Source: CAWALV01 sp963782965
GTDB taxonomy: Bacteria > Actinomycetota > Actinomycetes > Acidothermales > Acidothermaceae
Length of the DNA: 64,000 bases
Direction of reading: 5' to 3'
Assembly (NCBI GenBank): GCA_963782965.1
Contig: CAWALV010000002.1
Span: 682,001-746,000 of the forward strand
Shown: piece after piece, positions 1-7,433 of the stretch
Layout of the letters: the number at the start of each line of letters is the position of its first letter
Position numbering within the stretch: position 1 is the first letter of the stretch
Notes under the pieces: model-generated
The model's database searches: none
What the model was told of the DNA's origin: nothing
Seen by the model: only the letters and a program-made list of their open reading frames with translations
Translations under genes and position numbers: made by a program

Positions 1-120
1 AGAGAGTCTCGGCAGTCTGCGATGCCAGAGCAGTCGGCGGCCCCGACCCGCCGGAGGCGGCGACTGAGCGACCGGTTGCGGTGAGGTGGTCGTCACGGCA
101 CTCCGTCGGCGGAGCCGGTC

Positions 121-810
121 TCAGCGACCGGGCGCGGCGCCGACCGGCTCCGGCGTCGGAGGCGTCGGTTGGGCCAACGCGTGACCCGGATCGTCGCCAC
201 CGGTGTCGAGACGGAACGGCGGGTACTCGTCGCGCATGAGCGCGACGTAGACGAGCACGCGGTAGCACCAGCGGTTGAAGCCCATCACGAGGTCGAAGAT
301 CTCCTGCGGGTACTTGCCCGTGACCGCAAGCATGACCGCCGCGATCAGTGCGAGCAGGCCGATCAGGTTGCCGGGGTGCAGGCCGAAGCCGCCCGCGAAG
401 ATGGCGACGATGAGCAGTTGGGGCAGGGCCAGCAACCACCACTTCACCAACACCAGGCCGCGGCTGAGTTGCTGCGGGTAGTCGACGGCGAACTCGGCCG
501 GATAGGTGGGATCCGGGGCAAGGCTGAACCGTGGGTACCGGTCCGTGCCGAACGCGCTCATCGAATAGAACGCGACCCGCCAGGTCCATCGCATCACGCC
601 GACGTTGAAGTCGAACAGCGAACGCGGGTAGCGCCCGGTGATCAGGATGCTGACACCGGCGATGAACGTCGTCACCACGACGGCTGCCCACAAGAACGCG
701 AGCACGACGATGTGCGGCAGGACGAGCAGCCACTTCACGAGCCACAGCCATCGGGACGTCGCCGGGTCGAGCCGGCCGTCGAGACGGGCCGGATACGGAC
801 GGGTTTCCAC
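121..810 (-). CDS. DUF4389 domain membrane protein (two tandem repeats)
   Basis: Integral membrane protein of 229 residues built from two homologous DUF4389 units. Each unit has a pair of hydrophobic helices followed by a conserved tail: GRYPRSLFDFNVGVMRWTWRV in the first is matched by GKYPQEIFDLVMGFNRWCYRV in the second, and both close with a YP(R/P)F motif. The start is the GTG at 810, preceded seven bases upstream by GAGG; the open frame continues upstream to 1092 but that extension is Arg-rich and out of character. It is a single gene divergent from the phosphatase gene. DUF4389 has no established function. The tail is Pro/Gly-rich. Confidence 0.85.
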   Translation of the reverse strand: METRPYPARLDGRLDPATSRWLWLVKWLLVLPHIVVLAFLWAAVVVTTFIAGVSILITGRYPRSLFDFNVGVMRWTWRVAFYSMSAFGTDRYPRFSLAPDPTYPAEFAVDYPQQLSRGLVLVKWWLLALPQLLIVAIFAGGFGLHPGNLIGLLALIAAVMLAVTGKYPQEIFDLVMGFNRWCYRVLVYVALMRDEYPPFRLDTGGDDPGHALAQPTPPTPEPVGAAPGR

Positions 811-1037
811 TGGGCACCTCCAGGTCGAGCAGGGCCAGCGCTGCAGCGCCGATGGCTGCGGCGCGATCCTCCGTCGCTCACGTTTCATCGGCCGCCGAAC
901 CCTCGGTAGGGCCCAAAGGCCCAGCGGGCGGCGAGAGTCACGCCCCATAACGCGCGCACCGTCGCACTGCGGCGACACGCGCCAGGTTGCCCCTGGGATT
1001 ACCGTTACTGTCAGTAGCGACGGGGGATACTGGCTCC

Positions 1038-3374
1038 GTGTCCGGCAACGGAACGCCGTCATCCCCTGCTCAGAGAAGTCGCGCGAAGACACCCACGCGC
1101 GCCTGTCTCGATCTTGGCGACCGACTCGACGCCGCTCCCGCTGGGCGCCGGTTCGTGCGGCGCGAGGTGCTGTCGCGGGGCGGTGCCGAGATCGTTGACG
1201 ACGCGGTCCTGGTCGCCGCGGAACTGCTCGCCAACGCCTGTCAGCACGGCACCCCGCCGATTCGCGTTTGTGTCAGCGGTCTGGCGCCGCAGCTCCGGAT
1301 CGACGTGTATGACGCGAGCGCCCGCATCCCCCTGAGGCTCGCGAGCAGCCCCGACGCCATGACCGGGCGGGGGGTTTCCATCGTCGAGACCCTGGCGACA
1401 CGCTGGGGCGCCGAGCATGTCGACAGCGAAGGCAACGCCGTCGGTGCAGGCCGTGCCGGCAGTGCCGGCAGTGCCGTCAGCGCCGTCAGTGACCCGAACA
1501 CCGCGGGCAAGCGCGTGTGGGCGGAGTTCGACACCCGCGAGGTTTCGACGCAGAGCCCCCCGACGCAGGCCCATGTCCTGTTCGACGCGTGGACGGCGGT
1601 GCAGTTGCCTTCGACCGAGGAGCGATTCCCCGTCGTCCTCGGCGACGTCCCGACCCTCTTCCTGATCGAGGCCAAGGCGCACATCGACAACCTCGTCCGG
1701 GAGTTCTTGCTGGCGAGCGCGGGCGGCCGATCCGGTGGGGCGCAGGTGCCCGAACACTTGGCGCGGCTCATCGAAACGGTGGTGCACGGGTTCGGTGACG
1801 CGCGAGATGCCATCAAGCGCCAGGCGCTGGCGGCGGCCGCGGCAGGTGCCGTGACGACGCGGCTGACGCTGTACCTACCCACCTCGGCGGCCCGCGCCGG
1901 TGAGGCCTACCTGGCCGCCCTCGACGAGGCCGACGAGTACGCCCGCGCTGCGCGCCTGTTGACCCTCGAGACGGCGGCCGACCACCGGTTGTTCCGTCGC
2001 TGGTATGTCGAGGCGCTGATCCTTCAGTTGCGCGCCCGGGCCGCAGGCCGCGATCCGCAACCCATCGCGCCGTTCCAAGAAGTGCTGGTTGCCGAGGTGC
2101 GCCGCTTGGCCGCCGCGCAGCGTGTCAGCGAGCGGGCCGCGAGGTTGCAGCAAGTCACCGCTGCGCTGGCGACGGCCCGTACACCCGAAGACGTCGCGGC
2201 CGTCGTGGTGTCGGAGGGGATGTCCGTCCTGGGTGCATCCGGTGGGGGTCTGCTGGTGCCGGCGGGCGACGGCGTCCATGTCGCGGTGCCCGGAGCGGTC
2301 GGCTACGACACGGCATTGGTCGACGCGATTCGCGAAGAGCGGCTCGACGCGCCGCTACCGGCGGCCACGGTGATCCGCACCGGCGAGCCGGTCTGGCTCG
2401 AATCGCAGGAGGAGCGCGACCGCGAATTCCCCGCGCTACGGGGGTTCGAACGCGACACGATCTCGATGTGCGCGGTACCTCTGGCCGTCGGTAGCCGGCT
2501 GCTCGGAGCCCTGCGGTTCAGCTTCTCCGCTCGGCGACTGTTCGACGACGACGAGCGGGCGTTCGTCCTTGCTCTTGCTGCGCAAACCGCGCAGACGCTG
2601 CAACGTACCGAGATGCACGAGGCCGAGCGGCAGGCCGCGCTCGAACTCCAGCGCGCATTGCTTCCTGAGGGCACGCCGAGCGTCGCCGGGTGGGACATCG
2701 CCTCCTATTACAGCCCGGCCGGCGGGCAGGAGGCGGGCGGCGACTTCTACGACGTCCTGCAACTGAGCAACGAGGCCCTTGTTGCAGTGGTTGGAGACGT
2801 CATGGGGCGGGGAGTCAGCGCTGCCGCGGCCATGGCGCAGGTGCGTTCCACCATCCGTGCGTACGCGATCGACAACCCTGATCCGCAGAGCGTGATGCGT
2901 CGTCTCGACACCTTCTTCGGAGCGCTCGACGTATCCCAGCTCGTCACGGCCCTGTACTTCGTGGTCGACGTCGAGACCGGCGTGGCCCGGATCGTCAGCG
3001 CCGGCCACCTGCCTCCGCTGCTCGTCGACGGCGCCCGCGTGGTGCGCGTCGAGGCCGATGCCGGTACGCCACTCGGCGTCGAGGGTGGTGGCCGCGAAAC
3101 CACGAGTGTCACGATTCCGCACGGCGGATCGCTCGTCGCCATCACCGACGGTGTCGTCGAACGGCGCGGCGAAGACATCGACCTCGGCATCCGCAAGGTG
3201 GTCGAGGCGTGTGCGCGCGCGAATGATTCGGATGCCGCCTCGCTGCTCCGCCAGGTGGTCGGGGCAGTCGGCGCGGACGGCGAGCAGGACGACGACGTGA
3301 CGGCTCTGGTCATCCGCCGAGCCGAGGGTCCAGCGGGCGAAACGACTGTGCCCGCGCGCAGCCGACCGGACTAG
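1038..3374 (+). CDS. SpoIIE/PP2C phosphatase with N-terminal ATPase-like domain and GAF domain
   Basis: Cytosolic signalling phosphatase of 778 residues, probably controlling an anti-sigma/anti-anti-sigma switch. Domains in order: an RsbW-type HATPase_c2 fold (ELLANACQHG near residue 62, GRGVSIVETLA near 110), a linker region with IEAKAHIDNLVREFLLA, a GAF domain (roughly residues 385-525), and a C-terminal SpoIIE phosphatase. The phosphatase keeps its metal-binding signatures GGDFYDV, GDVMGRG, SAGHLPPL, TDGVVE and DDDVTAL. A GTG at 1038 is chosen because GGGGG lies about 11 bases upstream; an ATG at 987 is in frame but has no clear ribosome site. Both kinase-like and phosphatase activities sit in one chain. 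The only STAS protein in the window is at 56 kb. Confidence 0.85.
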   Translation: MSGNGTPSSPAQRSRAKTPTRACLDLGDRLDAAPAGRRFVRREVLSRGGAEIVDDAVLVAAELLANACQHGTPPIRVCVSGLAPQLRIDVYDASARIPLRLASSPDAMTGRGVSIVETLATRWGAEHVDSEGNAVGAGRAGSAGSAVSAVSDPNTAGKRVWAEFDTREVSTQSPPTQAHVLFDAWTAVQLPSTEERFPVVLGDVPTLFLIEAKAHIDNLVREFLLASAGGRSGGAQVPEHLARLIETVVHGFGDARDAIKRQALAAAAAGAVTTRLTLYLPTSAARAGEAYLAALDEADEYARAARLLTLETAADHRLFRRWYVEALILQLRARAAGRDPQPIAPFQEVLVAEVRRLAAAQRVSERAARLQQVTAALATARTPEDVAAVVVSEGMSVLGASGGGLLVPAGDGVHVAVPGAVGYDTALVDAIREERLDAPLPAATVIRTGEPVWLESQEERDREFPALRGFERDTISMCAVPLAVGSRLLGALRFSFSARRLFDDDERAFVLALAAQTAQTLQRTEMHEAERQAALELQRALLPEGTPSVAGWDIASYYSPAGGQEAGGDFYDVLQLSNEALVAVVGDVMGRGVSAAAAMAQVRSTIRAYAIDNPDPQSVMRRLDTFFGALDVSQLVTALYFVVDVETGVARIVSAGHLPPLLVDGARVVRVEADAGTPLGVEGGGRETTSVTIPHGGSLVAITDGVVERRGEDIDLGIRKVVEACARANDSDAASLLRQVVGAVGADGEQDDDVTALVIRRAEGPAGETTVPARSRPD

Positions 3375-3403
3375 ACCCGTCTCTGCGGGGTACGGCAACG
3401 CAC

Positions 3404-4096
3404 GTGCACCCGGCCGGATGGATAGAAGCGATCGGCTGGTTCAGCCTGTCCATCGCGTTTGCCAGCGCGCTGCTCATCGCCGTCGACATCTTCGGGCGCG
3501 GCTACCGGCAGCAGATGTGGATCATGGATCTGGTCTACCCGATCACGGCGCTCTACTTCGGACCGGTCGCGGCGTGGTTCTACTTCAAGCACGGTCGCCG
3601 CAATGCCAAGCCGGTGATCGACCGTGAGGGCATGCCCGACCCGGAGAAGATGCCGCGCTGGAGTGTCCTCGGGAAGGCGGTCAGCCACTGCGGCGCGGGC
3701 TGCACCCTCGGTGACATCGGCGGCGAGTGGCTGGTGGCCGGTCTGGGCCTGACGATCGCCGGGGGCAGCCTGCTGGTCGACTTCCCGATGGACTTCGCCT
3801 GGGCCTGGACGCTGGGCATCGCGTTCCAGTACTTCACGATCGTGCCGATGCGCGACATCGGCAAGCTCGAGGGCGTCTGGGCGGCGATGAAGGTCGACAC
3901 GCTGTCGATCGTGGCCTTCCAGGTCGGCCTCTTCGCGGGCATGGCCGTCTATCAAAAGCTCATCTTCAGCCCGGGACTCGCGAAGGCGACGGCGACCTAC
4001 TGGATGCTGATGCAGGTGTCGATGGTGCTCGGCTTCTTCACCGCGCTTCCGGTCAACAACTGGCTCATCAACAAGGGCCTGAAAGAAAAGATGTGA
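3404..4096 (+). CDS. DUF4396 domain-containing membrane protein
   Basis: Polytopic membrane protein of 230 residues. It shows the DUF4396 hallmark CGAGCTLGDIGGEW in the middle (Cys-rich, near residue 95) and about six hydrophobic segments. The function of the family is not established. It begins with GTG 30 bases after the phosphatase stop, so the two could be co-transcribed. The Lys-rich C-terminus GLKEKM is probably cytoplasmic. The start is the only GTG/ATG ahead of the first helix. Confidence 0.85.
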   Translation: MHPAGWIEAIGWFSLSIAFASALLIAVDIFGRGYRQQMWIMDLVYPITALYFGPVAAWFYFKHGRRNAKPVIDREGMPDPEKMPRWSVLGKAVSHCGAGCTLGDIGGEWLVAGLGLTIAGGSLLVDFPMDFAWAWTLGIAFQYFTIVPMRDIGKLEGVWAAMKVDTLSIVAFQVGLFAGMAVYQKLIFSPGLAKATATYWMLMQVSMVLGFFTALPVNNWLINKGLKEKM

Positions 4097-4106
4097 CGCC
4101 GGGCCG

Positions 4107-4532
4107 TTAGGTTGTTGATTCGGCGGCGGGCAACTCGACGCCACCGACCTTCGTCGCGTAGATGACGAGGCTTTCCTCGTTGCCGGCGATGATGCGCTTC
4201 ATGACGCGCTGCGTCGGCCAGAGCTGGCGTCCATCCGGCGTGCGCAGCGCCACGGTGAGTTCGGCGTCCGGTGTGTCATCAGGCACCCACTCACCGCCCG
4301 CAGCGCGCCGGATGACTTCACCGACGTAGGCGCCGAGCGCGAACACCCGCTTGCCGAGGTCCTTGCTGAGCAGACCGCCGGGCCGTGGCTCACCTTTCGT
4401 CACGTTCTCGTCGATGAACCGTTCGACTTCGGTGAGGCTGGCGGGGCTGAAGTTGAACGCGTAGCCCGCATCGGCAGCCGTGACGGCGATCGACTCCGCC
4501 GCCGACTGCATGTCGTCGATGATGCTGCTCAC
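4107..4532 (-). CDS. Hypothetical protein, DUF3806-like
   Basis: A 141-residue soluble protein with no signal peptide. The segment LGAYVGEVIRRAAGGEW resembles the core of the DUF3806 family, but this is from memory and not certain. The GTG start at 4532 has a strong ribosome site (GAGGGAGGG six bases upstream). It is convergent with the DUF4396 gene, with only ten bases between the stops, and is probably co-transcribed with nothing but itself. No catalytic motif is visible. Confidence 0.6.
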   Translation of the reverse strand: MSSIIDDMQSAAESIAVTAADAGYAFNFSPASLTEVERFIDENVTKGEPRPGGLLSKDLGKRVFALGAYVGEVIRRAAGGEWVPDDTPDAELTVALRTPDGRQLWPTQRVMKRIIAGNEESLVIYATKVGGVELPAAESTT

Positions 4533-4577
4533 CGATGCCCTCCCTCGTCAGGCGCTGCGAAGCGGCCGGACACGAGA

Positions 4578-4958
4578 CTAGTCCTGACGCTCGCGGAATC
4601 CACCCAGGAACCGGCGAAAAACGCCACCCTCCGGCTTCAGTGGCAGTGCTGGCGGGGGAGCTTTCGGGCGCTGGGTGGCGATCGGCTGATCGTAGTCGGC
4701 ACGGGCGATCGCATCGACGACCTGGTCCTCGTCGAAGTCCGCCGAACCGGGGATCACCGGTACGAACCCCACGAGCATGCCGTCGCGCATGACCTGCGCC
4801 TCGAGATCGGGCGTGTCATCGGTGTCCCACACGGCCTCACGGTGGTCGCGTAGCACGACGCGCACGCCGAACTGGTAGGTGTTCTCGCGCGCCATGTGTG
4901 CGTCGATGCCACGAGCTCGCAACTTGTCGACGACCCGACGGGCCCGGTTCTCGTCCAC
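4578..4958 (-). CDS. Hypothetical protein, small acidic N-terminal domain with basic tail
   Basis: A 126-residue protein of unknown function. The first 85 residues are charged and predicted to be an alpha/beta fold (MDENRARRVVDKLRARGIDAHM). They are followed by a Pro-rich linker (APPPALPLKPEGG) and a basic tail. GTG start at 4958. It lies between the K+/H+ antiporter and the DUF3806-like gene on the same strand, 45 bases upstream of the latter. No family recognised. Confidence 0.6.
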   Translation of the reverse strand: MDENRARRVVDKLRARGIDAHMARENTYQFGVRVVLRDHREAVWDTDDTPDLEAQVMRDGMLVGFVPVIPGSADFDEDQVVDAIARADYDQPIATQRPKAPPPALPLKPEGGVFRRFLGGFRERQD

Positions 4959-5009
4959 GAGTCGAACATTACCGGTCGGAGTTGCAGCACGCCGTAGCTC
5001 GGTGGGAGC

Positions 5010-6512
5010 TCATGCGCCGCGCTCGCCGTACCACGCTGCGAGCTTGCCCCGTCTGCTGACGGCACGAAGGCGGCGCTCGGTCTCCGGCCGCGAAGTCGCA
5101 GTCGCCACGATGAGCAGGGAGTCGCCGCGTCGCAGTTCGGTCTCTGCCGTCGGGACGAAGCTCTTGCCGTCGCGGACGACGAGCGTGACACCGGCCCCCG
5201 GCGGTAGCCGTAACTCGTAGACCTCGACGCCGTGCAGATGTGACCCGGCCGGGATGCGGAGCTGGAGCAGGTCGGCGTCCAGCTCCCCCAGCGGCGCGGC
5301 CTCGACGCCCAGATCGTCGGGCTCGTCGGGTCGGGTGAGCTGAAGGGCCGTCGCGACCACGGGCAGCGTGGGTCCTTGTACGAGAGTGAAGACGGCGACC
5401 AGCACGAAAACCAGGCCGAATATCTCGTCGCTGCGCGCCAGCCCGTGGGTGACGGGCACCGTGGCTAGCACGATCGGTACCGCGCCGCGCAGGCCGGCCC
5501 ACGACAAGAACGCCTGTTCCGCCCATCCGATCCGGTGCGCGCGCAACCGGCGAAGCCGAAACAGCAGGGACGACGCGACGACAGCGGCCGGCCGGGCAAG
5601 GAGGAGGAGCGCGGCTCCGATCGCCAACGCGGGCCCGATTTCGCGCGGAAGCCGCGACGGGACGACGAGCACGCCGAGCATCACGAACAGCGAGATCTGC
5701 GCGAGCCAGGCGACGCCTTCCGCGAACCCGCGTGTTGCCGGCCGGTGCGGCAGATGTGAGTTGCCGAGGACGACGCCGGCGACGTAGACGGCGAGGAAGC
5801 CGCTGGCGTGCGCGAGCGCGGCAGCCGCGTAACCGGCGACCGCGAGCCCCAGCACTGCCAGCGGGTAGAGCCCGGACGCCGGCAACGCGAGACGCCGAAG
5901 GGTGCCGGCTCCGAGCCGGGCGACGGCGTACCCGATCGCCGCACCCGCGACCAGTTCGTACGCCACGAGCCCCACCGCGGCCGCTCCGTTCAGGTGGGTC
6001 GAGGTGGAGCTGAGGAGCACGACGACGATGACGGCCGGGGCGTCGTTCAGACCCGACTCGACCTCGAGCACGCCCGCCAGGCGGGCGGGCAGTTTCAGCC
6101 TGCGCAGCATGGAGAAGACGGCGGCGGCGTCGGTCGACGAGACGATCGCGCCGAGGAGGAACGCGAGCCGCCACGAGCCACCCAGGACGAGGTGCGCGAT
6201 CAGCGCAGTCACGGCCATGCTCACGCCGACACCGATCGTGGCGAGTGCGAGCGCTGCGGGAACTGCACCGCGGACGTCGTCCCATCGTGTTGTCAGACCG
6301 CCCTCGGCGAGGATGAGCAACAACGCGGTCAAGCCGATGCTTTGGGCCGCCCGCGCATCGTCGAAGGTCACGACACTTTGCAGCAGGAGGCCGATGGCTA
6401 GATAGGCGAGCAGACCGGGAAGCCCGATGCGGGTTGCGAAGCGCACCGCGACGATCGCGACGAGCAAGACGGCTGCGCCGATGAGCAGCGCGATGTCGAG
6501 GTGCGGACTCAC
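5010..6512 (-). CDS. Potassium/proton antiporter, CPA1 (NhaP2/CvrA) type
   Basis: Membrane cation/proton exchanger of 500 residues. It has about 12 helices starting with LDIALLIGAAVLLVAIVAVRFA. The conserved SSTDAAAVFSMLR and ESGLNDAPAVIVV segments hold the ion-binding acidic residues of CPA antiporters. Residues from about 410 form a TrkA-C (RCK-C) ligand-binding domain (LLQLRIPAGSHLHGVEV ... LRRGDSLLIVAT), as in K+-selective NhaP2 proteins. Its GTG start overlaps the folate cyclo-ligase stop by four bases (GTGA), so the two form an operon. Confidence 0.9.
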   Translation of the reverse strand: MSPHLDIALLIGAAVLLVAIVAVRFATRIGLPGLLAYLAIGLLLQSVVTFDDARAAQSIGLTALLLILAEGGLTTRWDDVRGAVPAALALATIGVGVSMAVTALIAHLVLGGSWRLAFLLGAIVSSTDAAAVFSMLRRLKLPARLAGVLEVESGLNDAPAVIVVVLLSSTSTHLNGAAAVGLVAYELVAGAAIGYAVARLGAGTLRRLALPASGLYPLAVLGLAVAGYAAAALAHASGFLAVYVAGVVLGNSHLPHRPATRGFAEGVAWLAQISLFVMLGVLVVPSRLPREIGPALAIGAALLLLARPAAVVASSLLFRLRRLRAHRIGWAEQAFLSWAGLRGAVPIVLATVPVTHGLARSDEIFGLVFVLVAVFTLVQGPTLPVVATALQLTRPDEPDDLGVEAAPLGELDADLLQLRIPAGSHLHGVEVYELRLPPGAGVTLVVRDGKSFVPTAETELRRGDSLLIVATATSRPETERRLRAVSRRGKLAAWYGERGA

Positions 6513-7135
6513 TGCTGCTCAGCCGTCGGCGGATCAGGCACGAGCCGCAGCCCGCGCGGGGTGAGTGCGCCGTCGACGGGCTGGTCGTGCGGCGCCGCGG
6601 GCAGTGCGTCGACGACCTCCTCGTCGAAGACGATCGCGAGGGTGCGTGCGACCGCATTGCGGCGCGGCAGCGCCCTGTCGTAGCCGCCGCCACCCCGGCC
6701 CAGCCGGGTGCCGCGCCGATCGACGGCGAGGGCGGGCACGAGGACGAGTTCGGCGGCCCGCAACGCCTCGACGCCGAGCCGGGCGCCGGCCGGCTCGATG
6801 GTGCCGCGAAGTCCCGGGACGACGGGAGCGCCGGGCCGGTAGGCCGCCCAGTCGAGGTCGCCGTCGGGGCGCAGCACCGGCACGATGATCCGGCTTCCGA
6901 GCCCGTCGAACAGCCGGGCCAGGCCGCCGGTCGGCGGTTCGCCGCCGCCGGAGAGGAAGAGTGCGACGACGGGTGGAACGGCGACGTCGCCGCCGCCCGC
7001 CACGAAGGAGTCGGTGGCCGCCTGCGCCAGTTCCTCGCCGGCGACGGCAAGCGCCTCCTGCGCGCGCAGCTTGCGGCGCCGCAGCGCGGCGGTGCGCAGC
7101 GCGGCCTTCGCTGCCGCCACCTCCTGCCAGGACAC
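6509..7135 (-). CDS. 5-formyltetrahydrofolate cyclo-ligase
   Basis: ATP-dependent conversion of 5-formyl-THF to 5,10-methenyl-THF, salvaging the stable folate store. The 208-residue length is normal. The family signature appears as VPALAVDRRGTRLGRGGGGYDRAL (Gly-rich nucleotide loop) followed by FDEEVVDALPAAPHDQPVDGALTPRG. The N-terminal basic helix KAALRTAALRRRK is typical. GTG start at 7135. It is divergent from the GGDEF gene and from galU, the same arrangement as Rv0992c/Rv0993 of M. tuberculosis. Confidence 0.93.
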   Translation of the reverse strand: MSWQEVAAAKAALRTAALRRRKLRAQEALAVAGEELAQAATDSFVAGGGDVAVPPVVALFLSGGGEPPTGGLARLFDGLGSRIIVPVLRPDGDLDWAAYRPGAPVVPGLRGTIEPAGARLGVEALRAAELVLVPALAVDRRGTRLGRGGGGYDRALPRRNAVARTLAIVFDEEVVDALPAAPHDQPVDGALTPRGLRLVPDPPTAEQQ

Positions 7136-7278
7136 GTCGCTCAGCGGTTGTGTCCCTCCCCTACACTTTTGTGCCCGGTCTTCCGAAGAAATGGGCGTTA
7201 TTTCTGGTCGGGTATCGTCTTTCGAGTTCGGGTGCCTTCGCGGACTGCGGTCTCAGGTGTCGCCCGGCCAGCGTCTTC

Positions 7279-7322
7279 GCGCAACTGTGGCAGACGTGCG
7301 AGCATCGCATGAACAGTTGCGC
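7279..7322. promoter_or_regulatory. Nested inverted repeat in leader of the diguanylate cyclase gene
   Basis: GCGCAACTGT at 7279-7288 is exactly repeated in inverse at 7313-7322. Inside it, TGCGA/TCGCA (7297-7309) forms a second perfect five-base stem with a three-base loop. It lies in the 298-base divergent region between the folate cyclo-ligase and GGDEF genes, 112 bases before the start codon. It could be an RNA leader structure or a protein operator. Confidence 0.45.
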
Positions 7323-7433
7323 TGGTGCGGCCTGATTGCGCACCGCACTTCCGGGTCACCGGCTCCTCGCGGTCTCCGGGAAGTCCCGATGATCGGAGGG
7401 TAGGCGGTCGGCAACGACCGTCGTGCAGGCGAG

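Noticed and set aside
5808..6401. Plus-strand frames opposite the K+/H+ antiporter
   Set aside because: Arg/Glu-rich antisense shadow of a strongly recognised transporter gene.
7136..7433. GEMM-type c-di-GMP riboswitch before the GGDEF gene
   Set aside because: The conserved GGNCACGCACAGGGCAAACC-like core is not present; only simple hairpins are.
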